Positions 1 through 6,090 are shown, counted from the stretch's first letter. The stretch: DNA of 7,041 nucleotides from Alphaproteobacteria bacterium UBA2723 (GCA_002353835.1 DEKL01000131.1:9273-16313), one strand, 5' to 3'. Translations and numbers: made by a program. Notes: generated by a model not told the origin, from the letters alone.

Positions 1-825
1 CGAGTCACCGGCATTGTCACCGGTACAGTCTGCAATAACACCGGGGTTACGTGCGTCATCTTCGTCAATGCGGAAAATAATCTTCATCAAGTCTGCACCG
101 ATATCGGCTATCTTGGTAAAAATACCGCCGCAAATACGCAAAGCGGATGCACCCAAAGATTCACCGATGGCAAAACCGATAAAGCATGCACCGGCGCTGG
201 CTCTATCTACAAACAATAAAATGATAATCATCATTATCAATTCTACGCAGATAAGCAATACACCGATAGACATACCGGAACGTAACGGCAGGTTTTGGAC
301 GTTAAACGGGTTGGCTTTTAAGGATAAAAATGCCGTACGAGAGTTTGCATACGTATTGATACGCATACCAAACCATGCTACGCAATATGAACCCAAAATA
401 CCTAATACAGACCAACCCAATACCGTCATCACTTTCGGTAACGGGGTGTTATTCAAATAGAAGAAATAGTAGAAAATACAAACTGCGATAAATGCTTCCA
501 AAATGAGCAACAAAACAGCTTGCTGTTTCATATAGGTCTTGCAGGTTTCATAAATCAAATTAGAAATTTTCAACATTGATTCATGTGCCGGTAATTTTTT
601 GATTTTTACAAACTCATAAAGACCAAAAATCAAACCGAACACACAGACACCCAGACCATAAGTCAGAATTTGCGAGCCGGTGGTCGCAATGCCGAAGATA
701 TTGTAATTCACGTTTAACAACGGAACGTTTAAGTCTATCTCCGAAGCAAATGCTTCTTTAAGCCCAGCAAACATAACCAACAAAGCAGGTAATACCGCTT
801 TACTAATCGTTTTTAGTGCTGACAT
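1..825 (-). CDS. hppA: Membrane-bound ion-translocating pyrophosphatase, N-terminal part (partial)
   Basis: This protein would hydrolyse cytoplasmic pyrophosphate and use the energy to pump H+ (or Na+) across the inner membrane. I translated the minus strand from the ATG at 825, which has AAAGGA about 7 bases upstream. The frame stays open for 275 codons to the window edge, so the C-terminal half or more is missing. A signal-like hydrophobic N-terminus (about residues 8-27) is followed by several membrane spans (about 49-71, 107-127, 137-155, 190-212). The family substrate-binding motifs are visible: GGIFTK ending at K238, ADIGAD at 240-245 (D241, D245), EDDARNPG at 255-262, and ADCTGDNAGDS at 265-275. 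The segment between ADIGADL and EDD is one residue shorter than in the common VGKVEAGIPEDD form. GDNAGDS also replaces GDNVGD. Both suggest a divergent subfamily. Family assignment is very secure; ion specificity cannot be read from this part. Confidence 0.95.
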   Translation of the reverse strand, partial: MSALKTISKAVLPALLVMFAGLKEAFASEIDLNVPLLNVNYNIFGIATTGSQILTYGLGVCVFGLIFGLYEFVKIKKLPAHESMLKISNLIYETCKTYMKQQAVLLLILEAFIAVCIFYYFFYLNNTPLPKVMTVLGWSVLGILGSYCVAWFGMRINTYANSRTAFLSLKANPFNVQNLPLRSGMSIGVLLICVELIMMIIILLFVDRASAGACFIGFAIGESLGASALRICGGIFTKIADIGADLMKIIFRIDEDDARNPGVIADCTGDNAGDS

Positions 826-850
826 ATTATTTTCCTTTACAATATTTAAA

Positions 851-885
851 ACAAAAAATATTACACCCGAATATCTCTTTCGGGT
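851..885 (-). promoter_or_regulatory. Hairpin plus T-run in the hppA leader
   Basis: Seen directly: ACCCGAA (865-871) and TTCGGGT (879-885) form a perfect 7-bp stem with a 7-base loop. Read on the minus strand it is followed by a T-rich run (851-859) and then the hppA start, about 40 bases away. This resembles an intrinsic terminator or attenuator in the hppA 5' leader. No convincing sigma-70 promoter for hppA was found upstream. It could instead end transcripts arriving from the htpX side, or simply be an operator. Confidence 0.4.
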
Positions 886-991
886 TATAATGGCTTTACT
901 TTATTCCCGTTTTTCTTAAATTAACACTAAATAAAACAAACAACTCACAGCTTTTATGCGGTTTTATCCTGCGTATTTTTGTTTTTAATGA

Positions 992-1020
992 TTGCCATTT
1001 TAATTTAATTCTTTTATCTT
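992..1020 (+). promoter_or_regulatory. Candidate htpX promoter
   Basis: TTGCCA (992-997) and TATCTT (1015-1020) are separated by 17 bases, a reasonable sigma-70 match (5/6 and 4/6), and lie 33 bases before the htpX start. A perfect TATAAT at 886-891 is also present but lacks a well-spaced -35. The 826-1053 gap otherwise holds only the hppA leader hairpin and AT-rich sequence. Confidence 0.4.
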
Positions 1021-1053
1021 GTCTTTAATATTACGGACTGAAAGGATATCACC

Positions 1054-1899
1054 ATGGGATTGATTAAAACTTTTGTGTTAATGCTCGGGCTTATGCTTCT
1101 TTTTATGTTTGTCGGGCAACTCTTGGGCGGTGAAGAAGGTATGCGTACCGCGTTTTGGATTGCGGTTGCGCTTAATATGTACAGTTACTTTTTCAGCGAT
1201 ACGATGGTCTTAAAACATTATAAAGCGGTGCCGGTCAAAGAAAATGATACAACCGTTTATCCGATTGTGAAGCGTTTGGCCGAACAGGCAAATTTACCGA
1301 TGCCGAAAGTTTATATTGTGCCGGATAATGTGCCGAATGCCTTTGCAACCGGAAGAAATCCCTCGCATGCCGCCGTTGCGGTTAACCAAGGGTTGTTAGA
1401 TGCTTTATCGGAAGAAGAAGTTGAGGGTGTTTTGGCACACGAGATGAGCCACGTTAAACACCGTGATATTCTCATCAGCTCGGTGGCGGCTGTTTTTGCC
1501 GGTGCTATTTCCATGTTGGCTAATATGTTCAGGGTAAATAATGCCACGCAACAAAATTCCAATCGGCGCACAAACTCTTTGGCTGTTCTTATCGGGGTTA
1601 TTTTAATGCCGATTGCCGCCGCAGTTATTCAGATGTCTATCTCGCGTACCAGAGAATATGCCGCAGATGAAGGAGCCGCAAGATTAACACGTCATCCGGA
1701 GTGGCTGATGAGTGCTTTAAGCAAATTGGAAGATTATTCTAAAAAATATCAGATGAAAAATGCTAACTCACAAACGGCACATATGTTTATTGTTAACCCG
1801 CTTAGCAATGTCAACCAAGCGATGGCGGCAATTTTTTCCACGCACCCGAGTACGGCAAGCCGGATTGAGCGTTTGGCTAAACTAAAAAAAGAGCTCTGA
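1054..1899 (+). CDS. htpX: Membrane zinc protease HtpX (M48B family)
   Basis: HtpX is an inner-membrane metalloprotease that degrades misfolded membrane proteins from the cytoplasmic side and supports FtsH-dependent quality control. The 281-residue length is normal. Two N-terminal spans (about 3-22 and 29-47) precede the catalytic domain. The zinc motif HEMSH lies at residues 129-133 (H129, E130, H133). The third ligand is E201 in SRTREYAADE, with D205 following. Two more hydrophobic segments lie at about 141-160 and 171-196. The C-terminus carries the family STHPSTASRIERL signature. The ATG at 1054 has AAAGGA at 1041-1046, a good spacing. The gene stands alone, divergent from hppA and followed by a strong two-way terminator. 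Every key residue is present, so the protein should be active. Confidence 0.97.
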   Translation: MGLIKTFVLMLGLMLLFMFVGQLLGGEEGMRTAFWIAVALNMYSYFFSDTMVLKHYKAVPVKENDTTVYPIVKRLAEQANLPMPKVYIVPDNVPNAFATGRNPSHAAVAVNQGLLDALSEEEVEGVLAHEMSHVKHRDILISSVAAVFAGAISMLANMFRVNNATQQNSNRRTNSLAVLIGVILMPIAAAVIQMSISRTREYAADEGAARLTRHPEWLMSALSKLEDYSKKYQMKNANSQTAHMFIVNPLSNVNQAMAAIFSTHPSTASRIERLAKLKKEL

Positions 1900-1919
1900 T
1901 TATTGATGACAAATTCCAT

Positions 1920-1960
1920 AACAAAAAGGAGAGAACATCGTGTTCCCTCCTTTTTGTTTT
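1920..1960. terminator. Bidirectional intrinsic terminator
   Basis: A long stem pairs 1920-1937 with 1941-1958 around a 3-base loop, with a single A-C mismatch at 1932/1946. AAAAA (1923-1927) and TTTTT (1951-1955) lie inside the stem base, so each strand ends in a T-run. It sits between convergent htpX (+) and the small membrane protein gene ending at 1975 (-), and can serve both. Confidence 0.85.
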
Positions 1961-1974
1961 CAGATAACTGCCTA

Positions 1975-2301
1975 TCAACGGTGCGGATAATTGTACGGCG
2001 GACGGTCCGGTTGCTGATTTTGCTTGATGAAGTTGTTGAAATTCGTTGTACCGCCAAAGAACGATCCGACGAAACCTAAGAATGCACCAATCTGCCACAT
2101 AGCATAACCGGTAATACCGATTTCAGCCAAAATGCCTAAGATGATGCCGCCGAAGAACCAACCGATAATCAAGCCGAATACCATGCCCATCAGGACATAC
2201 ACAAACTTAAACAGCAATAACCACAGCCACAATAAAGCGTGCTGAAAGATGATTCCCAATAACTGAAAAATCATCCCCAAAATAAATTGAATTGTCTTCA
2301 T
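1975..2301 (-). CDS. Small glycine-rich multi-span membrane protein, function unknown
   Basis: I do not recognise this 108-residue protein. Residues 1-85 are almost wholly hydrophobic, rich in Phe, Leu, Ile and Gly, with very few charges (K2, K32, one Glu near 60). They probably form three membrane helices. Glycines recur at short spacing in GMVFGLIIGWFFGG and GAFLGFVGSFFGG, a pattern typical of tightly packed helices. The tail of about 25 residues is polar and Asn/Gln/Pro-rich (ending DRPPYNYPHR). No Shine-Dalgarno precedes the ATG. It starts 24 bases after the stop of the upstream gene (2775-2326), so the two are probably co-transcribed, and it ends at the shared terminator with htpX. The coding call rests on the coherent membrane-protein composition across the whole frame. 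Confidence 0.75.
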   Translation of the reverse strand: MKTIQFILGMIFQLLGIIFQHALLWLWLLLFKFVYVLMGMVFGLIIGWFFGGIILGILAEIGITGYAMWQIGAFLGFVGSFFGGTTNFNNFIKQNQQPDRPPYNYPHR

Positions 2302-2325
2302 AAATTTAATAAATTTTGTGAAACA

Positions 2326-2775
2326 TTATGCTTTTACAACGATTTTCCATACAGCTCGGCCATTTTCATCAAGACCGAAAAACGATACGGGAACACAGAT
2401 AATTTTCATCAATGAATTTTTGGGATAAATCTGATCTGCGGCATTACTCATAAAATCAGTATCTTCTTCATTTCCGAAAAGGCACATTTTTTCAAACAGT
2501 TCTTTTCTTTTAAGCAGTCCGACATCTGTTTTGGTTAAGACTGCGCCGTCATAAAAACCGTATTCCGCACCAAATTGGTTTTCCAAATCGTAAAAATCTT
2601 CAGAACCTTCAAGCCTTAAGTACACCGTGGTTGGCGGCACCTCTCCGCTTTTGTTTCTTTTCATGTCCATTTTACTAAAAATACAAATTAACTCAGCGTG
2701 TTGACATTCACTTTGCAATTGTTCAAGCGAATAGGTAACAGCACCTATTTCCGGTGATAATAATAACTCTTTCAT
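2326..2775 (-). CDS. Hypothetical soluble protein (149 aa)
   Basis: I do not recognise a family. The protein is mixed alpha/beta in character and acidic in the middle, with no signal peptide and no membrane span. Visible segments include a strand-like AELICIFSKM near residue 30, TTVYLRLEG near 50, and a C-terminal pair of strands (MKIICVPVSFF and AVWKIVVKA). Such a protein could be a small cytoplasmic adaptor or immunity-like protein, but nothing identifies it. The ATG has no Shine-Dalgarno. A near-consensus promoter lies 35-62 bases upstream and the next gene (2301-1975) follows after 24 bases, so this is the first gene of a two-gene unit. Confidence 0.75.
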   Translation of the reverse strand: MKELLLSPEIGAVTYSLEQLQSECQHAELICIFSKMDMKRNKSGEVPPTTVYLRLEGSEDFYDLENQFGAEYGFYDGAVLTKTDVGLLKRKELFEKMCLFGNEEDTDFMSNAADQIYPKNSLMKIICVPVSFFGLDENGRAVWKIVVKA

Positions 2776-2809
2776 ATAAACTTATGCTAATAATTAAATG
2801 ATGGTTTGC

Positions 2810-2837
2810 ATTGTATTGAAAAATATATGCTTGTCAA
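2810..2837 (-). promoter_or_regulatory. Sigma-70-type promoter of the 2775-1975 unit
   Basis: On the minus strand a perfect TTGACA (2837-2832) is followed by 16 bases and TACAAT (2815-2810, 5/6). The predicted start of transcription is near 2803, giving a leader of about 28 bases before the ATG at 2775. Confidence 0.7.
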
Positions 2838-2868
2838 GTTGATTTATGTTACTTGTTAGCTTATGGAC

Positions 2869-2897
2869 TTGCTTAAATTATTTCTTCTTATTATATT
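2869..2897 (+). promoter_or_regulatory. Candidate promoter of the MBL-fold hydrolase gene
   Basis: TTGCTT (2869-2874), a 17-base spacer and TATATT (2892-2897) lie 31 bases before the start at 2929. The match is moderate in an AT-rich divergent gap, so this is plausible rather than certain. Confidence 0.4.
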
Positions 2898-2928
2898 GTC
2901 GGCAGAGGCAAATTGTTAGGAAAAAAAG

Positions 2929-3555
2929 ATGATTGTTTATCCGGTTGCATTATATCATTTGTTTGAGACAAACGCTTATTTTTACATTGATGAAAAGTCA
3001 AAGCACGGTTTTTTGATTGATCCGGCGGCTGAAGCGGACAAGCTTTCAGAGATGATTAAAAAAAACGGCTGGACGATTGAGAAAATACTTTTAACGCACG
3101 GGCATTTTGACCATATCGGGGCGGTTGATGAGCTGCATAAGACACTCAATATCCCCTACTATATCCATAAAAACGGCAAAGACTATCTGACGAATACGGA
3201 TTATAATCTTTCCTTGATGACGGGGCAAAAAATCATCTTAAATGAGGCGCAATATTTAAATGACGGCGATATTATTTCACTTGAAACGGTACCTGATGTT
3301 AAGCTTAATGTTATTCATACGCCGGGGCATACGACAGATTCGGTTATCTATCTTGATAAAGAAAATAAAACGGCATTTGTCGGCGATACGATTTTTAAAC
3401 AAAGTTACGGCAGAACGGATTTGCCGGGGGGCGATATGAATACTTTACGGCACAGCATTTCCGATATTGTGTTAAAACTTGATGATGAGACCAAACTTTA
3501 TTCCGGTCATAGTGATGAAACAACGGTTGGCGCCGAAAAGCAATTTTATCTGTAA
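2929..3555 (+). CDS. Metallo-beta-lactamase-fold hydrolase, glyoxalase II-like
   Basis: This is a cytoplasmic binuclear metal hydrolase of the glyoxalase II / YcbL-like group, probably acting on a thioester or similar small substrate. The 208-residue length matches the short YcbL-type proteins, which lack the C-terminal glutathione-binding helical domain of true glyoxalase II. The metal motif THGHFDHIG gives H57, H59, D61 and H62. Further ligands are H134 in TPGHT, D153 in VGDTIF and H194 in YSGHSDET. The FKQSYGRTDLPGGD stretch is typical of this group. The ATG at 2929 has TTAGGA about 8 bases upstream. It is a single gene with its own promoter and terminator. All catalytic residues are present; the substrate cannot be read from sequence. 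Confidence 0.93.
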   Translation: MIVYPVALYHLFETNAYFYIDEKSKHGFLIDPAAEADKLSEMIKKNGWTIEKILLTHGHFDHIGAVDELHKTLNIPYYIHKNGKDYLTNTDYNLSLMTGQKIILNEAQYLNDGDIISLETVPDVKLNVIHTPGHTTDSVIYLDKENKTAFVGDTIFKQSYGRTDLPGGDMNTLRHSISDIVLKLDDETKLYSGHSDETTVGAEKQFYL

Positions 3556-3567
3556 AGCATAAAAATT

Positions 3568-3596
3568 ATGCCGTGATTTTCACCACGGCATTTTTG
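3568..3596. terminator. Bidirectional intrinsic terminator
   Basis: ATGCCGTG (3568-3575) pairs with CACGGCAT (3584-3591) around an 8-base loop. T-runs follow on both strands (3591-3595 on +, complement of 3561-3565 on -). It lies between the convergent stops at 3555 and 3601 and can end both transcripts. Confidence 0.85.
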
Positions 3597-3600
3597 ATAT

Positions 3601-4920
3601 TTAGGCAACCATTTCGGCTTGTCTTTTCATTTGGCGCCATTGCTTCAAATTCATATTTTTCTTATGCAACTTATCGGCTATTTTCTTGACACCGACTCCG
3701 TTATAACCGGCGGCAATAATATCTTTTATGACCTGATTATTTTGCTCTGCCGTTAACTTTGTCTGGCTCTTTAAAGCATCTGCCAACGAAGACTTAACAC
3801 CATAAGCACGATACATCGCGAAGGCATAGGCAAATTCGTGAAAAGTCATACCTTGAGGCAAAGCAAATTTTTCATTTCTTACCTGTTCCATGACTTGATC
3901 ATACAATTTGTCCCTCTGTTTTTTACCTAAACGTTTTTTCAAAATATAATCGTGATGATCTTTAACAGCTTGCGGCGTTGTATAATCTTTAGCCACAAGC
4001 GTATCGGCAAACATGGTTTTAGCTTCTGCCTGTTTTTTTGCTTCGGCGAAAGTTATGGTCTTTTTCTTAGCATCAGAACTTGCTTGTGCTTTAGCAATTG
4101 TTTTAGCGATTTTCGGCGCATATTTCTTAACCGGCATACCGTTTACGCTTTTATCACCGTTAAGCATCAAGATAGAGCTTATTCCTGCCACAACAGCAAC
4201 AGCAGCGGCTTTTCCCCATTTAATCATACTACGAGAAGATGGCATATTGATATTGATGAATTTAGCTTTCGGCTGCATATCTACCACTTTAGCATCAGCA
4301 AAATTGTCCTGCTTTAATTTATTTAAGGCTTTTTCGGCGATACAGCCCTCATATATCGGATAATACATGGTTTTAACATAAGCCTTAAAAGTTTGGGCAT
4401 CTTCCTCTTTCATTGAGATTTTGTCTTCAATGTAAGCTTTCATATAATCTTCTGCCTCGGCGCGTGCCTTTTCACAGCGATATGAAGCCATTATTTCCGA
4501 ATACTGGCTGTCTTCAAGTTTTTTCATATCTTTTCTATATTTTACCATTTTTTTATTCATTTCTTTGGCGGAAAGATACTTAATAGCATTCGGATCTATA
4601 TTAAATAATTTTTGATACCATGTACGCTCGGCATATTGAGCTGATTCTCTGACATCAAAATCTGCCATTTTCTGCAACTTATCAAAACATTCCTCACGTC
4701 TAAAGCCACCCAATATTTTTATGTATCTGGCAAACAGCGAATATTGAGATTTTTTAAGGCGCAAATCTCCTTTTTCAAAACTTTCTAAAACTTCTTCGGC
4801 ACGTCTTTCTATGCTTTCTGTTTTGACATGAACCGTCAGGGTATAGGGTTTTCTTCGTAATTTCTTATAGCTTACAATATCACTTCTTAAAGTACTATCC
4901 GAAACATCAGTAATTATCAT
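3601..4920 (-). CDS. Single-span membrane protein, Lys/Ala-rich, function unknown (439 aa)
   Basis: I do not recognise this family. The first ~230 residues are charged, mostly helical and without a signal peptide. A single membrane span of small residues (about 236-253, AAAVAVVAGISSILML) follows SRSMIKWGK. The last ~185 residues are again helical and basic, with a Lys/Ala-rich, coiled-coil-like stretch (about 270-310) and a compact C-terminal region ending in KQWRQMKRQAEMVA. With no signal sequence, the N-terminal half is probably cytoplasmic and the C-terminal half periplasmic. The start at 4920 has AAAGGA about 6 bases upstream. The gene is monocistronic, with a near-consensus promoter, an unusually structured leader (4941-5013) and a strong terminator. 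Its architecture would suit a cell-envelope anchor or sensor, but that is only a guess. Confidence 0.85.
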   Translation of the reverse strand: MIITDVSDSTLRSDIVSYKKLRRKPYTLTVHVKTESIERRAEEVLESFEKGDLRLKKSQYSLFARYIKILGGFRREECFDKLQKMADFDVRESAQYAERTWYQKLFNIDPNAIKYLSAKEMNKKMVKYRKDMKKLEDSQYSEIMASYRCEKARAEAEDYMKAYIEDKISMKEEDAQTFKAYVKTMYYPIYEGCIAEKALNKLKQDNFADAKVVDMQPKAKFININMPSSRSMIKWGKAAAVAVVAGISSILMLNGDKSVNGMPVKKYAPKIAKTIAKAQASSDAKKKTITFAEAKKQAEAKTMFADTLVAKDYTTPQAVKDHHDYILKKRLGKKQRDKLYDQVMEQVRNEKFALPQGMTFHEFAYAFAMYRAYGVKSSLADALKSQTKLTAEQNNQVIKDIIAAGYNGVGVKKIADKLHKKNMNLKQWRQMKRQAEMVA

Positions 4921-4940
4921 TTTTTATCCTTTTTATTTAT

Positions 4941-4998
4941 AAAAAAAACACAAAAGCACGGCAACGGGTCAACAACCCGCTGTAAAATACCAGTGCTT
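4941..4998 (-). promoter_or_regulatory. Structured leader with attenuator-like hairpin upstream of the 439-aa gene
   Basis: Read on the minus strand, AAGCAC (4998-4993) pairs with GTGCTT (4959-4954). The stem continues with GG (4991-4990) and CC (4961-4960) past a bulged base at 4992. Nested inside is a second perfect stem, CGGGT/ACCCG (4979-4975 with 4969-4965), with a 5-base loop. A T-rich run ending in eight Ts (complement of 4941-4953) follows directly. This has the shape of an intrinsic terminator between the promoter and the gene, so it may be an attenuator or ligand/protein-responsive leader. No leader peptide starting with ATG was seen. Confidence 0.5.
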
Positions 4999-5013
4999 AC
5001 TCCTAATGGGAGT
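4999..5013. repeat. Short inverted repeat at the predicted transcription start
   Basis: ACTCC (4999-5003) and GGAGT (5009-5013) form a 5-bp inverted repeat with a 5-base centre. It covers the predicted start of transcription (about 5008) of the 439-aa gene. It could be an operator or a 5'-end hairpin of the mRNA; at this length chance is possible. Confidence 0.3.
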
Positions 5014-5014
5014 T

Positions 5015-5042
5015 AATATAATACGTATCGTGTTTTTGTCAA
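5015..5042 (-). promoter_or_regulatory. Sigma-70-type promoter of the 439-aa gene
   Basis: On the minus strand a perfect TTGACA (5042-5037) is followed by 16 bases and TATATT (5020-5015). Transcription would start near 5008, leaving a leader of about 88 bases that contains the attenuator-like hairpin. Confidence 0.7.
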
Positions 5043-5063
5043 GTCTATAATTGTGTTTCAGGC

Positions 5064-5099
5064 AAAAAAAATCCCCCTGTTCCGTTTGGAACAAGGGGG
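5064..5099 (-). terminator. Strong intrinsic terminator of the lipoprotein gene
   Basis: CCCCC-TGTTCC (5073-5083) pairs with GGAACA (5088-5093) and GGGGG (5095-5099), with one bulged A at 5094 and a 4-base loop. On the minus strand it is followed by eight Ts (complement of 5064-5071). It starts 28 bases after the lipoprotein stop and has a higher G+C stem than the other terminators here. Confidence 0.9.
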
Positions 5100-5126
5100 C
5101 GTGCATTCTGCACTTTTGACGAGTTG

Positions 5127-5879
5127 TTAGATGGCTTTGACGAGAATGCCTACTGAGCCGTCCTTCTCCCAGAGGGTCTTACCCTTCTTCTTCAAGGCTT
5201 TGAAAGCATTCTGGTTCATCGGCTTGACACCGTCTCCTTTTTCATTCACCAGTCCGGTGAAGTCTTTGGAGGAAACCCAGAAGTAGAACTTGCCGTTTTT
5301 TGTACTTACGGCATTGACAGCCTTCAGGTCCTCCAAGACGGCGTCCTCTGCATCGCTCTTGGCGAAGCCCCAGCCGGTCTTCTTCTTGAAGATGGTGAAA
5401 CCGTTATTCAGAGGAACGACTGTCTCCTTGATGCCGGATACCATGGCGACTGAGGCATGGCTTGCGATCAGGTAGGCTAAGTGGTTTCCATTGCCTGGAA
5501 CTGCTGTGAATACCACGGCGGCGGGCTGATCAGTGTCGTTGACGGGAGCCAGGGTTCCGACCTCGTAGGCTTCTGCGATGGCAAACGACTGTCCCTCAAG
5601 CGAGAGAATGTTCAGGTTGCCGTCGGCATTCTGTGCCACCAGGAAGCCATCCTCGGCCTTGATCTCGGTGTACTCGGTTGCGCTGACTTCGGGGGTTCCG
5701 TCCTTGTCCTTGATGAAGGAAATCTTGTTGGTGCCTTCGTCCATGAAGTACTTGATGTTGCCAATGGCGGTTCCTTCTGGAATGACCGGCTCTGCCTTCT
5801 TGTTTCCACAACTTGTCATTGTCACTGCTGCAGTCATGGCTATCGCGCATGCAACTGCAAAAAAAGAAAACTTTTTCAT
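5127..5879 (-). CDS. Putative WG-repeat-like lipoprotein, probably of Bacteroidetes origin
   Basis: This is a 250-residue secreted lipoprotein. A basic N-terminus (MKKFSFF) and hydrophobic core lead to a lipobox TMTSC with the lipidated cysteine at residue 24, followed by GNKK. Processing by signal peptidase II and membrane anchoring follow from that. The mature part is beta-rich, with loosely repeated units such as KKTGWGFAKSD and FTGLVNEKGDGVKP. These resemble WG beta repeats, but I am not certain of that family. Base composition differs from the neighbours: I count 26 G+C in 50 bases at 5151-5200 and 37 in 60 at 5641-5700, against 21 in 60 at 4381-4440. There is no Shine-Dalgarno, only AT-rich sequence, as is usual in Bacteroidetes. 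Binding partner and role are unknown. Confidence 0.9.
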   Translation of the reverse strand: MKKFSFFAVACAIAMTAAVTMTSCGNKKAEPVIPEGTAIGNIKYFMDEGTNKISFIKDKDGTPEVSATEYTEIKAEDGFLVAQNADGNLNILSLEGQSFAIAEAYEVGTLAPVNDTDQPAAVVFTAVPGNGNHLAYLIASHASVAMVSGIKETVVPLNNGFTIFKKKTGWGFAKSDAEDAVLEDLKAVNAVSTKNGKFYFWVSSKDFTGLVNEKGDGVKPMNQNAFKALKKKGKTLWEKDGSVGILVKAI

Positions 5880-5931
5880 AATTTTTAGAAATTTTAATTA
5901 GTGAGACATAAAGTTACTTAAGATAGCTACC

Positions 5932-5960
5932 TTTATATCGCAAAAAATGTATCTTGTCAA
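5932..5960 (-). promoter_or_regulatory. Near-consensus sigma-70 promoter of the lipoprotein gene
   Basis: On the minus strand a perfect TTGACA (5960-5955), exactly 17 bases, then TATAAA (5937-5932, 5/6). Transcription would start near 5925, about 45 bases before the ATG. This is the standard proteobacterial/Firmicute form, not the Bacteroidetes TTTG / TAnnTTTG form, which I looked for and did not find at correct spacing. Confidence 0.7.
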
Positions 5961-5964
5961 CATA

Positions 5965-5986
5965 ATTTTGTCATATTGGACAAAAT
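5965..5986. promoter_or_regulatory. Operator-like inverted repeat in the divergent gap
   Basis: ATTTTGTC (5965-5972) and GACAAAAT (5979-5986) are perfect 8-bp arms with a 6-base centre. It ends 5 bases upstream of the lipoprotein -35 box and about 100 bases before the phosphatase start. The size and symmetry suit a dimeric regulator binding site. No T-run follows, so it is not a terminator. The remainder of the 5880-6090 gap is AT-rich, with a short GTAATAT direct repeat at 6012-6018 and 6022-6028. Confidence 0.45.
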
Positions 5987-6058
5987 ATTTTAAATCTCCC
6001 CGCTCCCGCAAGTAATATTTTGTAATATATTGTTGGTTTTATTCCTCGTTTTTCCCTC

Positions 6059-6064
6059 TATACT
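6059..6064 (+). promoter_or_regulatory. Possible -10 box for the phosphatase/kinase pair
   Basis: TATACT (5/6 to consensus) lies 27 bases before the start at 6091, an appropriate distance. No good -35 is present at 16-18 bases; TTGGTT at 6033-6038 is 20 bases away. A weak or activator-dependent promoter is possible. Confidence 0.35.
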
Positions 6065-6090
6065 GATACCATATTCTAAGGGAGATGATT

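Noticed and set aside
14..460. Open frame of 148 codons on the plus strand
   Set aside because: It lies wholly antisense to the hppA reading frame, whose protein motifs are unmistakable, and its translation has no family features.
5481..5901. Overlapping plus-strand and minus-strand open frames inside the lipoprotein gene
   Set aside because: The high G+C of this gene reduces stop codons in other frames. The minus-strand frame ending at 5127 has a signal peptide, lipobox and terminator, so the others are shadows.
6012..6028. GTAATAT direct repeat with 10-base period
   Set aside because: Only two 7-base copies in very AT-rich sequence; likely chance, although one helical turn apart.
6085..6090. 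Upstream ATG as the start of the HAD phosphatase
   Set aside because: It touches the GGGAG ribosome site with no spacer, while the ATG at 6091 has a 6-base spacing and puts the HAD nucleophile at D5 as usual for the family.
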